64,000 nucleotides of DNA from an uncultured Ulvibacter sp. Its GTDB lineage: Bacteria; Bacteroidota; Bacteroidia; Flavobacteriales; Flavobacteriaceae. Below are positions 9,413 to 18,460 of the stretch, one piece after another. Numbering within the stretch: position 1 is the stretch's first letter; each line of letters starts with the position of its first letter. The notes beneath the pieces were generated by a model. The model did no database searches and was not told where the DNA came from. It worked only from the letters and a program-made list of their open reading frames with translations. A program made the translations under genes and the position numbers. The stretch covers positions 728,908 to 792,907 of the forward strand of contig CALSSW010000001.1 in the NCBI GenBank assembly GCA_943789105.1. The letters are read 5' to 3'.

Positions 9413-9446
9413 AACTTTATTGGTTTAATGTTATTTACTTTTTGAA

Positions 9447-10163
9447 TTAAATCATTGGTACCTCAACCATAAGGACCTTGCTATTTTTTGTAATACTTAT
9501 GTCAACACTTTGTGTGTTCCAGAGTCCTATTGCATCTCTATGTTGTAATGTTTGATCTGCAACCGCTATAGACCCTTCTATAACCATGATATAAACGCCG
9601 TTTTGGCTTTGTTGCATACTGTAGTTTGTATGGGTTTCATTACTAAAATTTCCTATACTTATGTATGCTTGTTGGTGTATCCAAATATCATCCTTTAAGG
9701 CCTCTTGCTTTGGCTTAACGATGGTTGTAAAAGTATTATTTGTAAGTAAGGGTGCAATTTTCTTTTGCTCATATCTAGGGGTTACATCTTGCCTTTGAGA
9801 ATGAATCCAGAGCTGAAAGAGTGTTAGCTTATTTTGAGAGCTTGCATTTACCTCACTGTGCTCAATACCGCTTCCTGCACTCATTACCTGAATATCTCCA
9901 GCCGCAACAATGCCTTTATTACCCATAGAGTCTTCATGCTTTAAAGCCCCAGATTGTGGGATGGTGATGATCTCCATGTTTTTGTGGGAGTGTTTTCCAA
10001 AACCCATTGCTGGGGCAATGGTATCATCATTAAGAACCCTAAGGGCTCCAAAACTCATTTTGTCTGGATTGTAATAATTACCGAAACTAAACGAGTATTT
10101 GGCATCTAGCCAACCAAAACTTACAAGGCCTCTCTCCTGGGCAGGGTGTAAAACTTTGTTCAT
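9447..10163 (-). CDS. Pirin family protein (bicupin, YhhW-like)
   Basis: A 238-residue bicupin. The N-terminal cupin has the pirin signature FGALRVLNDDTIAPAMGFGKHSHKNMEIITIPQSGALKHEDSMG, in which the histidines and glutamate of HSHKNMEI plus a later His (GSGIEHSEVN) bind a metal ion. The C-terminal cupin is more divergent (GVYIMVIEGSIAVADQTL). Relatives include quercetin 2,3-dioxygenases such as E. coli YhhW, but the true substrate in Bacteroidota is unknown. Start ATG at 10163. Confidence 0.92.
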   Translation of the reverse strand: MNKVLHPAQERGLVSFGWLDAKYSFSFGNYYNPDKMSFGALRVLNDDTIAPAMGFGKHSHKNMEIITIPQSGALKHEDSMGNKGIVAAGDIQVMSAGSGIEHSEVNASSQNKLTLFQLWIHSQRQDVTPRYEQKKIAPLLTNNTFTTIVKPKQEALKDDIWIHQQAYISIGNFSNETHTNYSMQQSQNGVYIMVIEGSIAVADQTLQHRDAIGLWNTQSVDISITKNSKVLMVEVPMI

Positions 10164-10251
10164 TAGTTTATCTCGAATATTATATTGGCATATTATTATT
10201 TGTAAATTTACGAATAATCTATGTGTTTAGCTTACTTTGTGTCGGAAAGCA

Positions 10252-10917
10252 ATGAATAACAAAAAAACCCATATTTATTTTGTGCCAGGATTGGCGGCAG
10301 ATAAGGAAATATTTGAAAATATAAAGCTTTCAGAGACAACCTATACCCTTCATGTAATCTCTTGGCTTATACCCTCCAAGAAAGAAACTATAGCACAGTA
10401 TGCTATTCGTATGGCAGCTTTTGTGACAGAGAAAAACGCAGTACTTGTTGGTGTTTCTTTTGGCGGTGTGGTTGCACAAGAAATGAGTTCTTATTTAAAG
10501 CTAAAAAAACTCATTATTATTTCAAGCATCAAAACAAAGTTTGAATTGCCTACAAAATTTAAAATAGCAAAAAATTTAAAATTTTATAAATTAATACCAA
10601 CACGATTATTACTTACATCTAAAAATTACTCTCGATTTGCTTTTGGACCAATCTCTAGAAAAAGATTAAAACTGTATCAAGATTATTTACCTATTCGAGA
10701 CAAGCGGTATTTAGACTGGGCAATAAAAAACATGATCTGCTGGAATCAAGATAAACCCCTAACAGGAGTGTATCATATACATGGAGACAATGATTTGGTG
10801 TTTCCAATAAAAAATATTGATAATGTAATTACTGTTGCGGGCGGCTCTCATATTATGTTGCTGACCAAAGGCCCCCAAGTGAGCCGTAAAATTGTTGATA
10901 TTATCTCCTATAAGTAG
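10252..10917 (+). CDS. Alpha/beta hydrolase
   Basis: A 221-residue cytoplasmic alpha/beta hydrolase fold protein. The nucleophile elbow is VGVSFGGVVAQEM (GxSxG). The oxyanion region near the N-terminus is IYFVPGLAADKEIF, and the C-terminal half has HGDNDLVFP (acid region) and VAGGSHIMLL (catalytic His). A TTG codon at 10237 could extend the frame by five residues, but the ATG at 10252 gives the normal family start. The substrate cannot be deduced. It is divergent from the pirin gene and precedes the lytic transglycosylase gene. Confidence 0.88.
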   Translation: MNNKKTHIYFVPGLAADKEIFENIKLSETTYTLHVISWLIPSKKETIAQYAIRMAAFVTEKNAVLVGVSFGGVVAQEMSSYLKLKKLIIISSIKTKFELPTKFKIAKNLKFYKLIPTRLLLTSKNYSRFAFGPISRKRLKLYQDYLPIRDKRYLDWAIKNMICWNQDKPLTGVYHIHGDNDLVFPIKNIDNVITVAGGSHIMLLTKGPQVSRKIVDIISYK

Positions 10918-10976
10918 TTTGGTTTGTTTTTATTCTAGTGGCTATATTGAGTATTTTTATAAAAAATAGTTACAAC

Positions 10977-11924
10977 ATGCATTTACTTTCAAAAATTGGT
11001 TTGGCTGCGATTGCAGTTTTTATTAGTGGGCTTTTCATTCAGGCTATTCAATCTCCTGTAAGTGTCGGTAAGACTCTAAATACCTCTGCAACTAAGGAGA
11101 AGCAAACCCCTCAAACCCTTCGTATAGAGGCCCTAGAGCTCCCCAGTGTTATGTCCTTTGCAGGAGAGCGTGTGCCTTTGCAAGATACCGATGTAAGAGA
11201 GCGCCTGGATAGAGAAATTCATATCAATACCTATTGGCATTCTAATATGCTGCTTATGATAAAGAAGGCCAATCGGTTTTTCTCAGAGATAGAGCCTCTT
11301 TTAAAGAAATACAATCTCCCTGATGATTTTAAATACCTAGCAGTGGCAGAGAGTGGTTTAGACAATGTTAGATCAAGTAAAGGGGCTTCTGGTTTTTGGC
11401 AATTTATGAAAGCAACTGGAAAAGAGTATGGTCTAGAGATAAATAGCTACGTAGATGAACGTTATAATCTAGAATTAGCCACTAAAGTTGCGGCACAATA
11501 CCTTATTAATTCTAAAGAGTTGTTTGGCAGCTGGACAAATGCTGCTGCGGCATACAATGCCGGAAATGCCGGAATTACCAAGCAGATGAAGCGTCAAGAT
11601 GCTACTAATTATTACAGTTTATTATTAAATAGTGAAACGGGCAGGTATGTTTTTAGAATTCTTGCCTTTAAAGAAATTTTAAGCAATCCAGAGAAATATG
11701 GTTTTTATGTAGATCAAGATGATCTTTACCAGGCCATACCTACAAAAACTATTATTGTAGATACTCCAGTTCAAGATTTTTCAAAATTTGCAAAGCAGCA
11801 GGGTATTAATTACAAGATTTTAAAAATCCATAATCCTTGGCTAAGAGACACCTATTTAAAAAATGCATCTGGAAAAGCGTACAGTATAAAAATACCGGAG
11901 CCTGGGTATTATGATCTAGAGTAG
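10977..11924 (+). CDS. Lytic murein transglycosylase (SLT domain, MltD-like)
   Basis: About 315 residues starting at ATG 10977. The GTG at 10938 would add 13 residues in front of the signal sequence and is less likely. A hydrophobic N-terminal segment (LLSKIGLAAIAVFISGLFIQAI) exports or anchors the protein. The SLT domain follows: YLAVAESGLDN with the catalytic glutamate, SSKGASGFWQFM, YGLEINSYVDERYNLELATKVAAQYL and NAAAAYNAG. It cleaves peptidoglycan glycan strands in the periplasm. No LysM repeats are visible, unlike E. coli MltD. Confidence 0.92.
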   Translation: MHLLSKIGLAAIAVFISGLFIQAIQSPVSVGKTLNTSATKEKQTPQTLRIEALELPSVMSFAGERVPLQDTDVRERLDREIHINTYWHSNMLLMIKKANRFFSEIEPLLKKYNLPDDFKYLAVAESGLDNVRSSKGASGFWQFMKATGKEYGLEINSYVDERYNLELATKVAAQYLINSKELFGSWTNAAAAYNAGNAGITKQMKRQDATNYYSLLLNSETGRYVFRILAFKEILSNPEKYGFYVDQDDLYQAIPTKTIIVDTPVQDFSKFAKQQGINYKILKIHNPWLRDTYLKNASGKAYSIKIPEPGYYDLE

Positions 11925-11962
11925 TTGTTTTTTGGGATTATGACTGGGCTTTTAAAAAGGTG

Positions 11963-12535
11963 CTAGCGTCTTGCTCCACCACGGCCAGATCTTCCACCTC
12001 CAAATTGTTGCTTTGGTTGCCCAGCGCGCTTCATTTGATCTTTCATCATTTTTATTTGATCTCCCATCATGTTTTGCTTGTCCAGCTTTTTTGCTTCAGA
12101 AAGGAGTATTTCAGCTTCACGTTTTCTGTTTTTTGACATAGCAATACCTGCTAGGTTTAACTTGGTCATTGCCATATCTGTATCCATAGACAAACCAAGA
12201 GCTACTGCTTTTTTAAAATATTTTTCGGCTTCATTTATGTTGGTTTGTGAGAGCATGAGTCCGTTCAGATAGTTATAATACCCTTGTTGTTTTGTGACAA
12301 GTGATGCTTCTGGATTTTTAATTTTATCCAACCATTTTTTTGCACCAGGAAAATCTTGTTTACGTAATCTAAGAAAGGACAAAAGAATGATTTCGTTTTT
12401 GAAATATAAAAATACAAAGATTGATGCCAGAAGTATAAACATAATTCCGTTTCCTATGTAAGATTCTATAAATTGCCAAACAGCTGTACTTATAAGGAGT
12501 GCTGTTATAATTAGTTTTAAATTTTTATGGAACAT
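11963..12535 (-). CDS. Membrane-anchored TPR protein
   Basis: A 190-residue protein with two N-terminal membrane segments (about residues 8-24 and 30-55) and then a short tetratricopeptide-like region: YNYLNGLMLSQTNINEAEKYFKKAVALG and AMTKLNLAGIAMSKNRKREAEILLSEAKKLD. The tail is glycine/arginine-rich (GGGRSGRGGARR), which may bind RNA or anionic surfaces. The function is unknown. It is convergent with the lytic transglycosylase gene (38-base gap) and divergent from rpmH. Confidence 0.8.
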   Translation of the reverse strand: MFHKNLKLIITALLISTAVWQFIESYIGNGIMFILLASIFVFLYFKNEIILLSFLRLRKQDFPGAKKWLDKIKNPEASLVTKQQGYYNYLNGLMLSQTNINEAEKYFKKAVALGLSMDTDMAMTKLNLAGIAMSKNRKREAEILLSEAKKLDKQNMMGDQIKMMKDQMKRAGQPKQQFGGGRSGRGGARR

Positions 12536-12600
12536 ATAACCTTTGTTTTAAGGACTACAAAGGTACTAAAAACAATTAAAAATATTTCACATTTTGATGT

Positions 12601-12629
12601 TTGACGTTTAAAAAAAGATTGTATCTTTG
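12601..12629 (+). promoter_or_regulatory. Promoter of rpmH
   Basis: TTG (12601-12603), an 18-base spacer and TATCTTTG (12622-12629) match the Bacteroidota promoter consensus. The L34 start codon is 73 bases downstream. Confidence 0.78.
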
Positions 12630-12702
12630 CAGCCGCATACAAAGTATATATTGTTGTGTGCACAAGTTAATAAGGATTTCAAGACGATTAATATAATATA
12701 CC

Positions 12703-12864
12703 ATGAGTAAAAGAACATTTCAGCCATCAAAAAGAAAGAGAAGAAACAAGCACGGTTTTAGAGAGCGTATGGCATCTGTAAGCGGTAGAAAAGTATTAGC
12801 TTCTCGTAGAGCAAAAGGAAGAAAGAAAATTTCTGTTTCTTCAGAGACTCGTCATAAAAAATAA
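12703..12864 (+). CDS. rpmH: 50S ribosomal protein L34
   Basis: A 53-residue, very basic ribosomal protein. It starts [19 protein letters not shown] and continues [20 protein letters not shown], the invariant bL34 signature. It has its own promoter and terminator. It is not next to rnpA or yidC as it is in many other bacteria; carB follows instead. Confidence 0.97.
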   Translation: MSKRTFQPSKRKRRNKHGFRERMASVSGRKVLASRRAKGRKKISVSSETRHKK

Positions 12865-12884
12865 ATGTTGATAAGTAATAAATA

Positions 12885-12919
12885 AAAGGTGTTGTTTTTA
12901 TAAGCAACACCTTTTTTTT
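12885..12919 (+). terminator. Terminator of rpmH
   Basis: The 10-bp stem AAAGGTGTTG/CAACACCTTT (12885-12894 and 12905-12914) encloses a 10-base loop, and the T-run extends to 12919. It starts 20 bases after the L34 stop. Confidence 0.92.
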
Positions 12920-12967
12920 ATACCCCATTGAATCGTAATTTTGAAACAGTAAAAAAATTTTGTTATC

Positions 12968-15820
12968 ATGCCAAAAAACAATACACTTAAATCTATTTTA
13001 ATCATTGGATCTGGCCCAATTATTATTGGACAAGCCTGTGAGTTTGATTACTCTGGATCTCAAGCCCTTAGATCTCTTAGAGAGGATGGAATTGAAACCA
13101 TTTTAATAAACTCAAATCCTGCTACAATCATGACAGACCCTGTTATGGCAGATCATGTGTACTTGTTACCTCTTACTACAAAATCAATTGTTCAGATTTT
13201 AAAAGAGCACCCCCAGATTGATGCTGTACTTCCTACCATGGGTGGGCAAACAGCTTTAAATTTGGCTATAGAGGCAGACGAAAAAGGTATTTGGAGTGAT
13301 TTTGGTGTGGAGATCATTGGTGTAGATATTGATGCTATCAATATCACTGAAGATAGAGAGAAGTTTAGAGTTTTAATGGACCAAATTGGTGTTGGCATGG
13401 CACCTCAAGCAACAGCAACCTCATACCTTGAGGGAAAAGAAATTGCACAAGAGTTTGGTTTTCCACTTGTAATTAGAGCTTCATACACCTTGGGTGGAGC
13501 TGGAGCTTCTATTGTGTATAAAGAAGAAGATTTTGATGAGTTGTTACGCCACGGTTTAGAAGTATCTCCAATACATGAGGTAATGATAGACAAGGCCATG
13601 ATGGGTTGGAAAGAATATGAGCTAGAATTATTACGAGATAGAAATGACAACGTTGTTATTATTTGTGCTATAGAAAACATGGACCCCATGGGGATTCATA
13701 CCGGAGATTCTATTACCGTTGCACCAGCAATGACTTTGAGTGATAAAACCTACCAAAGAATGCGAGATATGGCTATACATATGATGCGAAGTATTGGTGA
13801 CTTTGCAGGTGGATGTAATGTGCAGTTTGCTGTAAGTCCAGATGATAAAGAAGAAATTATTGCCATAGAAATTAACCCTCGTGTTTCTAGATCTTCTGCT
13901 TTGGCTTCAAAAGCAACTGGATATCCAATTGCTAAAATAGCCTCAAAGCTTGCCATTGGATATCATCTTGATGAGCTGGATAATCAAATAACAAAATCTA
14001 CCTCTGCACTTTTTGAGCCGACGCTAGATTATGTGATTGTAAAAATACCTCGTTGGAATTTCGATAAATTTGAAGGAAGTGATAGAACTCTTGGCTTGCA
14101 AATGAAATCTGTAGGAGAAGTAATGGGGATTGGCCGTAGCTTTCAAGAAGCCCTTCATAAGGCAACTCAGTCACTAGAGATTAAAAGAAATGGCCTGGGT
14201 GCAGATGGGAAAAGCTACAAAGACTATGAGCAAATACTCGACAAATTAAAAAATGCAAGTTGGGATCGTGTATTTGTTATTTATGATGCTATTCAGTTAG
14301 GAATACCCCTAAGCCGGATACATGAGATTACAAAAATTGACATGTGGTTTTTAAAACAGTATGAAGAGCTGTACCTTTTAGAAAAAGAAATTTCAAGTTT
14401 CACGCTAGATTCCCTGCCAAGAGAACTTCTGCTGGAAGCAAAACAAAAAGGCTATGGAGATAGACAAATAGCTCACATGCTAAAATGTTTAGAAAGTCAA
14501 GTATACACTAAGCGTGAAGAGTTAAATATCCAACGTGTTTATAAACTCGTGGACACCTGCGCTGCAGAGTTTAAAGCACAAACTCCTTATTATTATTCTA
14601 CTTTCGAGAATAGTATAGAACTTCCTGATGGAAGCACCTATGTTGAAAATGATAGTATTGTTACAGATAAAAAGAAAATTATAGTACTAGGTTCTGGGCC
14701 AAATAGAATTGGTCAAGGAATTGAGTTTGATTACTGTTGTGTTCACGGAATTTTAGCAGCCTCTGAGATTGGCTATGAAACCATCATGATAAACTGTAAT
14801 CCAGAAACTGTTTCTACAGATTTTGATGTTGCAGATAAATTGTACTTCGAGCCTGTTTTTTGGGAACATATTTATGATATCATTCGTCATGAAAAGCCAG
14901 AGGGTGTTATTGTGCAACTTGGTGGGCAGACTGCCTTAAAATTGGCAGAAAAGCTGGAGCGATACGGTGTTAAAATTCTTGGAACAAGCTTCCAGGCACT
15001 AGATTTAGCAGAAGACAGAGGAAGTTTCTCAACTATATTAAAAGATTTGGGAATTCCTTATCCAGAGTTTGGTGTAGCAGAAACCACAGATGAAGCCCTT
15101 GCCCTTGCAGATCAACTAGATTTCCCACTTTTAATTAGACCTTCATACGTACTAGGAGGTCAGGGAATGAAAATTGTTATCAATAAACAAGAATTAGAAG
15201 AACACGTAGTAGATTTACTGCGTAAGATACCTAACAACAAACTTCTTTTAGACCATTACCTAGATGGAGCAATAGAGGCAGAGGCAGATGCAATTTGTGA
15301 TGGAGAAGATGTATACATTATTGGTATGATGGAGCACATAGAGCCTTGTGGTATTCATTCCGGAGATTCTAATGCAACACTACCTCCTTTTGATTTGAGC
15401 GAGGTTGTCATGCAACAAATTAAAGATCACACGGTAAAAATTGCCAAAGCGCTTAATACAGTAGGATTAATAAACATACAATTTGCAGTTAAAGATGATG
15501 TTGTGTATATCATTGAAGCCAATCCAAGAGCCTCTAGGACCGTTCCTTTTATAGCCAAGGCCTATGGAGAACCCTATGTTAATTATGCAACCAAAGTAAT
15601 GCTAGGACATAGCAAGGTAAAAGACTTTGATTTTAAACCTTCTCTAAATGGATATGCTATCAAACAGCCAGTATTTAGTTTTAATAAATTCCCTAATGTA
15701 AACAAGCAACTAGGACCAGAGATGAAAAGTACAGGAGAGAGTATCTTGTTTATTGACAATCTAGAAGATGATCAGTTTTATGATTTGTATTCTAGAAGGA
15801 AAATGTATTTAAGTAAATAA
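12968..15820 (+). CDS. carB: Carbamoyl-phosphate synthase large subunit (short form)
   Basis: A 950-residue enzyme that makes carbamoyl phosphate for pyrimidines and arginine. Two homologous ATP-grasp halves are visible. The first begins KSILIIGSGPIIIGQACEFDYSG and the second KKIIVLGSGPNRIGQGIEFDYC (about residue 572). Each carries a biotin-carboxylase-like ATP loop (YTLGGAGASIVY; YVLGGQGMKIVI) and a metal site (EINPRVSRSSALASKATGYPIAK; EANPRASRTVPF). E. coli CarB is 1073 residues; this protein ends about where the C-terminal methylglyoxal-synthase-like allosteric domain would start. I recall similarly short CarB in flavobacteria, so this is probably a lineage trait. The small subunit gene is not nearby. 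Confidence 0.95.
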   Translation: MPKNNTLKSILIIGSGPIIIGQACEFDYSGSQALRSLREDGIETILINSNPATIMTDPVMADHVYLLPLTTKSIVQILKEHPQIDAVLPTMGGQTALNLAIEADEKGIWSDFGVEIIGVDIDAINITEDREKFRVLMDQIGVGMAPQATATSYLEGKEIAQEFGFPLVIRASYTLGGAGASIVYKEEDFDELLRHGLEVSPIHEVMIDKAMMGWKEYELELLRDRNDNVVIICAIENMDPMGIHTGDSITVAPAMTLSDKTYQRMRDMAIHMMRSIGDFAGGCNVQFAVSPDDKEEIIAIEINPRVSRSSALASKATGYPIAKIASKLAIGYHLDELDNQITKSTSALFEPTLDYVIVKIPRWNFDKFEGSDRTLGLQMKSVGEVMGIGRSFQEALHKATQSLEIKRNGLGADGKSYKDYEQILDKLKNASWDRVFVIYDAIQLGIPLSRIHEITKIDMWFLKQYEELYLLEKEISSFTLDSLPRELLLEAKQKGYGDRQIAHMLKCLESQVYTKREELNIQRVYKLVDTCAAEFKAQTPYYYSTFENSIELPDGSTYVENDSIVTDKKKIIVLGSGPNRIGQGIEFDYCCVHGILAASEIGYETIMINCNPETVSTDFDVADKLYFEPVFWEHIYDIIRHEKPEGVIVQLGGQTALKLAEKLERYGVKILGTSFQALDLAEDRGSFSTILKDLGIPYPEFGVAETTDEALALADQLDFPLLIRPSYVLGGQGMKIVINKQELEEHVVDLLRKIPNNKLLLDHYLDGAIEAEADAICDGEDVYIIGMMEHIEPCGIHSGDSNATLPPFDLSEVVMQQIKDHTVKIAKALNTVGLINIQFAVKDDVVYIIEANPRASRTVPFIAKAYGEPYVNYATKVMLGHSKVKDFDFKPSLNGYAIKQPVFSFNKFPNVNKQLGPEMKSTGESILFIDNLEDDQFYDLYSRRKMYLSK

Positions 15821-15915
15821 AACTAAAAAAAGTAAGAATTTAATTGGGTTTGTTTCAATAAAATTAGTACAATTAATTTAAATTTAATAAATTCACACAA
15901 CAAAAAATATACACC

Positions 15916-16503
15916 ATGAAACAATTTTTATCTACTTTATTTATGCTTTCAGTTATTTTTGCTTCAGGGCAACAAACCTTTGAAGTTGATTGGGATCAGT
16001 CAACAACTGAAGCAGATGCTACTTTTACTATTGAAACTGGAGATACGATTATCTGGACATGGGCCAATCAATCTCCTCATGATGTTGTTGCTTCTCCAGG
16101 AGAAACAGATGCGCCGGGAGATTTTGGAAGTGAAATCATTATTGGTACTGGGCAAACCTACCAATATACTTTTACTGTAGAGGCTGTGATTGACTATTTG
16201 TGTTCGGTTCACCCAACAAGTATGTTAGGGACCATTACAATAGAAGAGGCTCTTTCTACACAAGATAAATTTGAGGAAAATATTACTTTTTTCCCAAATC
16301 CAGTAACTGATAATGTACGTATAAGATCTCTATTCCAATTTGATACATACCGTATTTTTGACATTAATGGAAAACAGGTTTCTGAAGGGGTTGGTAATGG
16401 AACTTATACTGATGCAAACCTTTCTCATTTAAAAACGGGTACATACTTTGTTAAGGTTGTTGATGGAGCTTTGGAAGCGACCCTTCGTTTGTTGAAAAAG
16501 TAA
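15916..16503 (+). CDS. Secreted cupredoxin with type IX secretion sorting domain
   Basis: A 195-residue exported protein. A signal peptide (about residues 1-18, MKQFLSTLFMLSVIFASG) is followed by a plastocyanin/azurin-like domain. Its probable copper ligands are His55 (SPHDV), Cys96, His99 and Met103 (LCSVHPTSM). Residues about 120-195 form a Por secretion-system C-terminal domain: FFPNPVTDNVRI, YRIFDINGKQV, LKTGTYFVKVVDG and a final LLKK. This tail directs export through the type IX system, so the copper protein is likely on the cell surface or released. The partner in electron transfer is unknown. Confidence 0.93.
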   Translation: MKQFLSTLFMLSVIFASGQQTFEVDWDQSTTEADATFTIETGDTIIWTWANQSPHDVVASPGETDAPGDFGSEIIIGTGQTYQYTFTVEAVIDYLCSVHPTSMLGTITIEEALSTQDKFEENITFFPNPVTDNVRIRSLFQFDTYRIFDINGKQVSEGVGNGTYTDANLSHLKTGTYFVKVVDGALEATLRLLKK

Positions 16504-16526
16504 ATCACACACACCAATATAAACTT

Positions 16527-16558
16527 AAAAAACACCTTCTATTTAGAAGGTGTTTTTT
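16527..16558. terminator. Bidirectional terminator between the cupredoxin gene and btuD
   Basis: A 14-bp perfect stem AAAAAACACCTTCT/AGAAGGTGTTTTTT with loop ATTT. With A-runs on one side and T-runs on the other it can stop transcription from both convergent genes. Confidence 0.9.
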
Positions 16559-16638
16559 AATTACAGGTCTTTTGTTTCTAGTTATAAATAGTACTAAAAC
16601 ATTTAGTAAAGATGCTACATCTTGTTATTGCAAGTGTA

Positions 16639-17430
16639 TCAAGTAACAGAAAAACGCCCTGTATTTTTGTCAAAAACAACGATTTCTTTAGGAAACAAAA
16701 CATCAAAAGCACCTTGCTTAATAAGAGTGCTAGGGCTGTCAAAAACAATATTTTGTGGGGTCATGACCAGCATTTTATCTGAAATTTGAATGGCTAAATC
16801 TATTTCATGGGTAGAAAATAAAATAGTCTTGTTTTTCTCTACTGTTAATTTTTTAAGCAATTTGACAATAGCTGCTCTATGGTATAAATCTAGATGAGTG
16901 GTAGGCTCATCTAATATAATAAGGGGCGTGTCTTGTGCCAAGGCTCTTGCTATATAGACGCGCTGGAGTTGTCCGTCACTCAGCTCAAAACAGTTTTTAT
17001 TTTTTAAACTGTCCAGATCTGTATCTTCAAGCGCCTGTTGTATTATGTCTTTGTCGTTTTGTGTTAATTTTCCCATCCAATTTGTATGTGGTTGTCTTCC
17101 CAGGCTTACCAGCTCTTGGACCGTGAGATTCTTTGATGCAGGAGCCTCTGTAAGTACCACACTGAGTTTACTAGATAACTCCAAGGAGCTATAGGCTGTA
17201 ATTTCTTTTGCGTCTATTTGTAGGCTACCAGATACAGTTGGTAGCATTGCCGTTAAAGTTTTTAAGAGGGTAGATTTACCAATACCGTTGCTTCCTACTA
17301 GTGCCACAAGGGTACCTTGAGTGACAGAAAAACCAACAGCACTAGCTATGACAGCTACCTTTTTTTTGTTTTGATACCCAATGCTAAGATCTTGACAATT
17401 AATAACGGTATGTTGAGAGAAACTGTCCAT
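16639..17430 (-). CDS. btuD: ABC transporter ATP-binding protein, B12-type (BtuD-like)
   Basis: A 263-residue ATPase of the iron-siderophore/cobalamin importer family. Walker A is GSNGIGKSTLLKT, the Q-loop region is VVLTEAPASKNLTV, Walker B is LIILDEP and the switch His is in STHEIDLA. The signature motif is LSDGQLQR, with Asp where the usual LSGGQ has Gly. It overlaps the permease gene by one base and is the last gene of btuF-btuC-btuD. The cobalamin assignment comes from the neighbouring riboswitch and btuB; a heme or siderophore role is otherwise equally compatible with the family. Confidence 0.85.
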   Translation of the reverse strand: MDSFSQHTVINCQDLSIGYQNKKKVAVIASAVGFSVTQGTLVALVGSNGIGKSTLLKTLTAMLPTVSGSLQIDAKEITAYSSLELSSKLSVVLTEAPASKNLTVQELVSLGRQPHTNWMGKLTQNDKDIIQQALEDTDLDSLKNKNCFELSDGQLQRVYIARALAQDTPLIILDEPTTHLDLYHRAAIVKLLKKLTVEKNKTILFSTHEIDLAIQISDKMLVMTPQNIVFDSPSTLIKQGAFDVLFPKEIVVFDKNTGRFSVT

Positions 17431-18460
17431 TAAAAAATAAGTTTTCTTTTACGCACCAATAACCAAATAACAACGGGCGCTCCAATGAGTGAAGTGATTG
17501 CATTAATGGGCAAGGTATATACTATGCCGGGTAATTGGGCTATGGTGTCACAAATAAGCATTAAAATAGCGCCACTTAGAGCTACAGCTGGAATTAATAC
17601 AAAATGATTAGATGTTTTTATAAACTGCCTTGTTAGGTGAGGCACCGCAAGACCAATAAATGCAATAGGGCCAACAAAGGCGGTTATACCCCCTGCTAGT
17701 ATGCTAGTTGCTAAAATTAGTAGTAGCATGTTTTTCTTTACTTTAAGCCCCATGCTTTTTGCATAATTTTCTCCCAAAAGTAAAGCATTTAGTGACTTTG
17801 CGCTATAGATGCTTAGCAGTAAGCCTACAAAAAAGCACAAGGAAAGAATAGAGATACCTTGCCATGTTTGATTACCTAAAGACCCGAAAGACCAAAATAT
17901 ATATTGTTGTAGCTGTTCTGCATCACTGAAATAGGAGAGCACCGCTACTAAAGCTCCAGTTAGAGAACCAAACATAAGCCCAATTATTAGAATTGCCATG
18001 GTATCTTTAACCTTCAGGGTAACCGCTAGCACTGCAAGTAACACCAAAAAACTACCCAGAGCGCTTGCAACTACTAAACTCCAAGGGCCGAGTAAAAAAG
18101 TGCTAAAGATCCCTGAAATTGCACCAGCGCCTAAAATTAATATAGCCACACCCAAACTAGCGCCACTACTGAGGCCAAGAACAAAAGGCCCTGCAAGTGG
18201 GTTTCTGAAAAGTGTTTGCATTAATAATCCAGAAATAGCCAAACCACCCCCTGCAATAATAGCTGTAATGGCCTTGGGTATTCTATAGTTTGTTATGATA
18301 TATTGCCAAGAAGTTTTACTAGAAGAACCTACAATACTATTAAAAACTTCTAGGGTAGGAACATCCACAGAACCTAAACTGATATTAATACATACCAATA
18401 CTATTAGTAGTACACTAAGTAGTATGAAAAAACGGATATACGTGTTTTTTGTAGCATCAT
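17430..18460 (-). CDS. btuC: FecCD/BtuC family ABC permease (start hidden by a frameshift)
   Basis: A polytopic permease of the BtuC/FecD family. The frame is open from a TTG at 18398, but that would delete the first membrane helix. Reading upstream in the same frame gives TYIRFFILLSVLLIVLVCINISLGS, the usual helix 1. It meets an ATGATG at 18460/18457 only if the six-base T-run at 18445-18450 (A-run on the coding strand) is one base longer. The repaired start ATG overlaps the btuF stop as ATGA, a typical operon junction. Family motifs include NYRIPKAITAIIAGGGLAISGLLMQ and NPLAGPFVLGLSSGASLG. Confidence 0.85.

Noticed and set aside
9117..9428. A 103-codon plus-strand frame covering the GNAT gene
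   Set aside because: The minus-strand frame encodes a recognisable acetyltransferase over the same bases; the plus frame has no motif.
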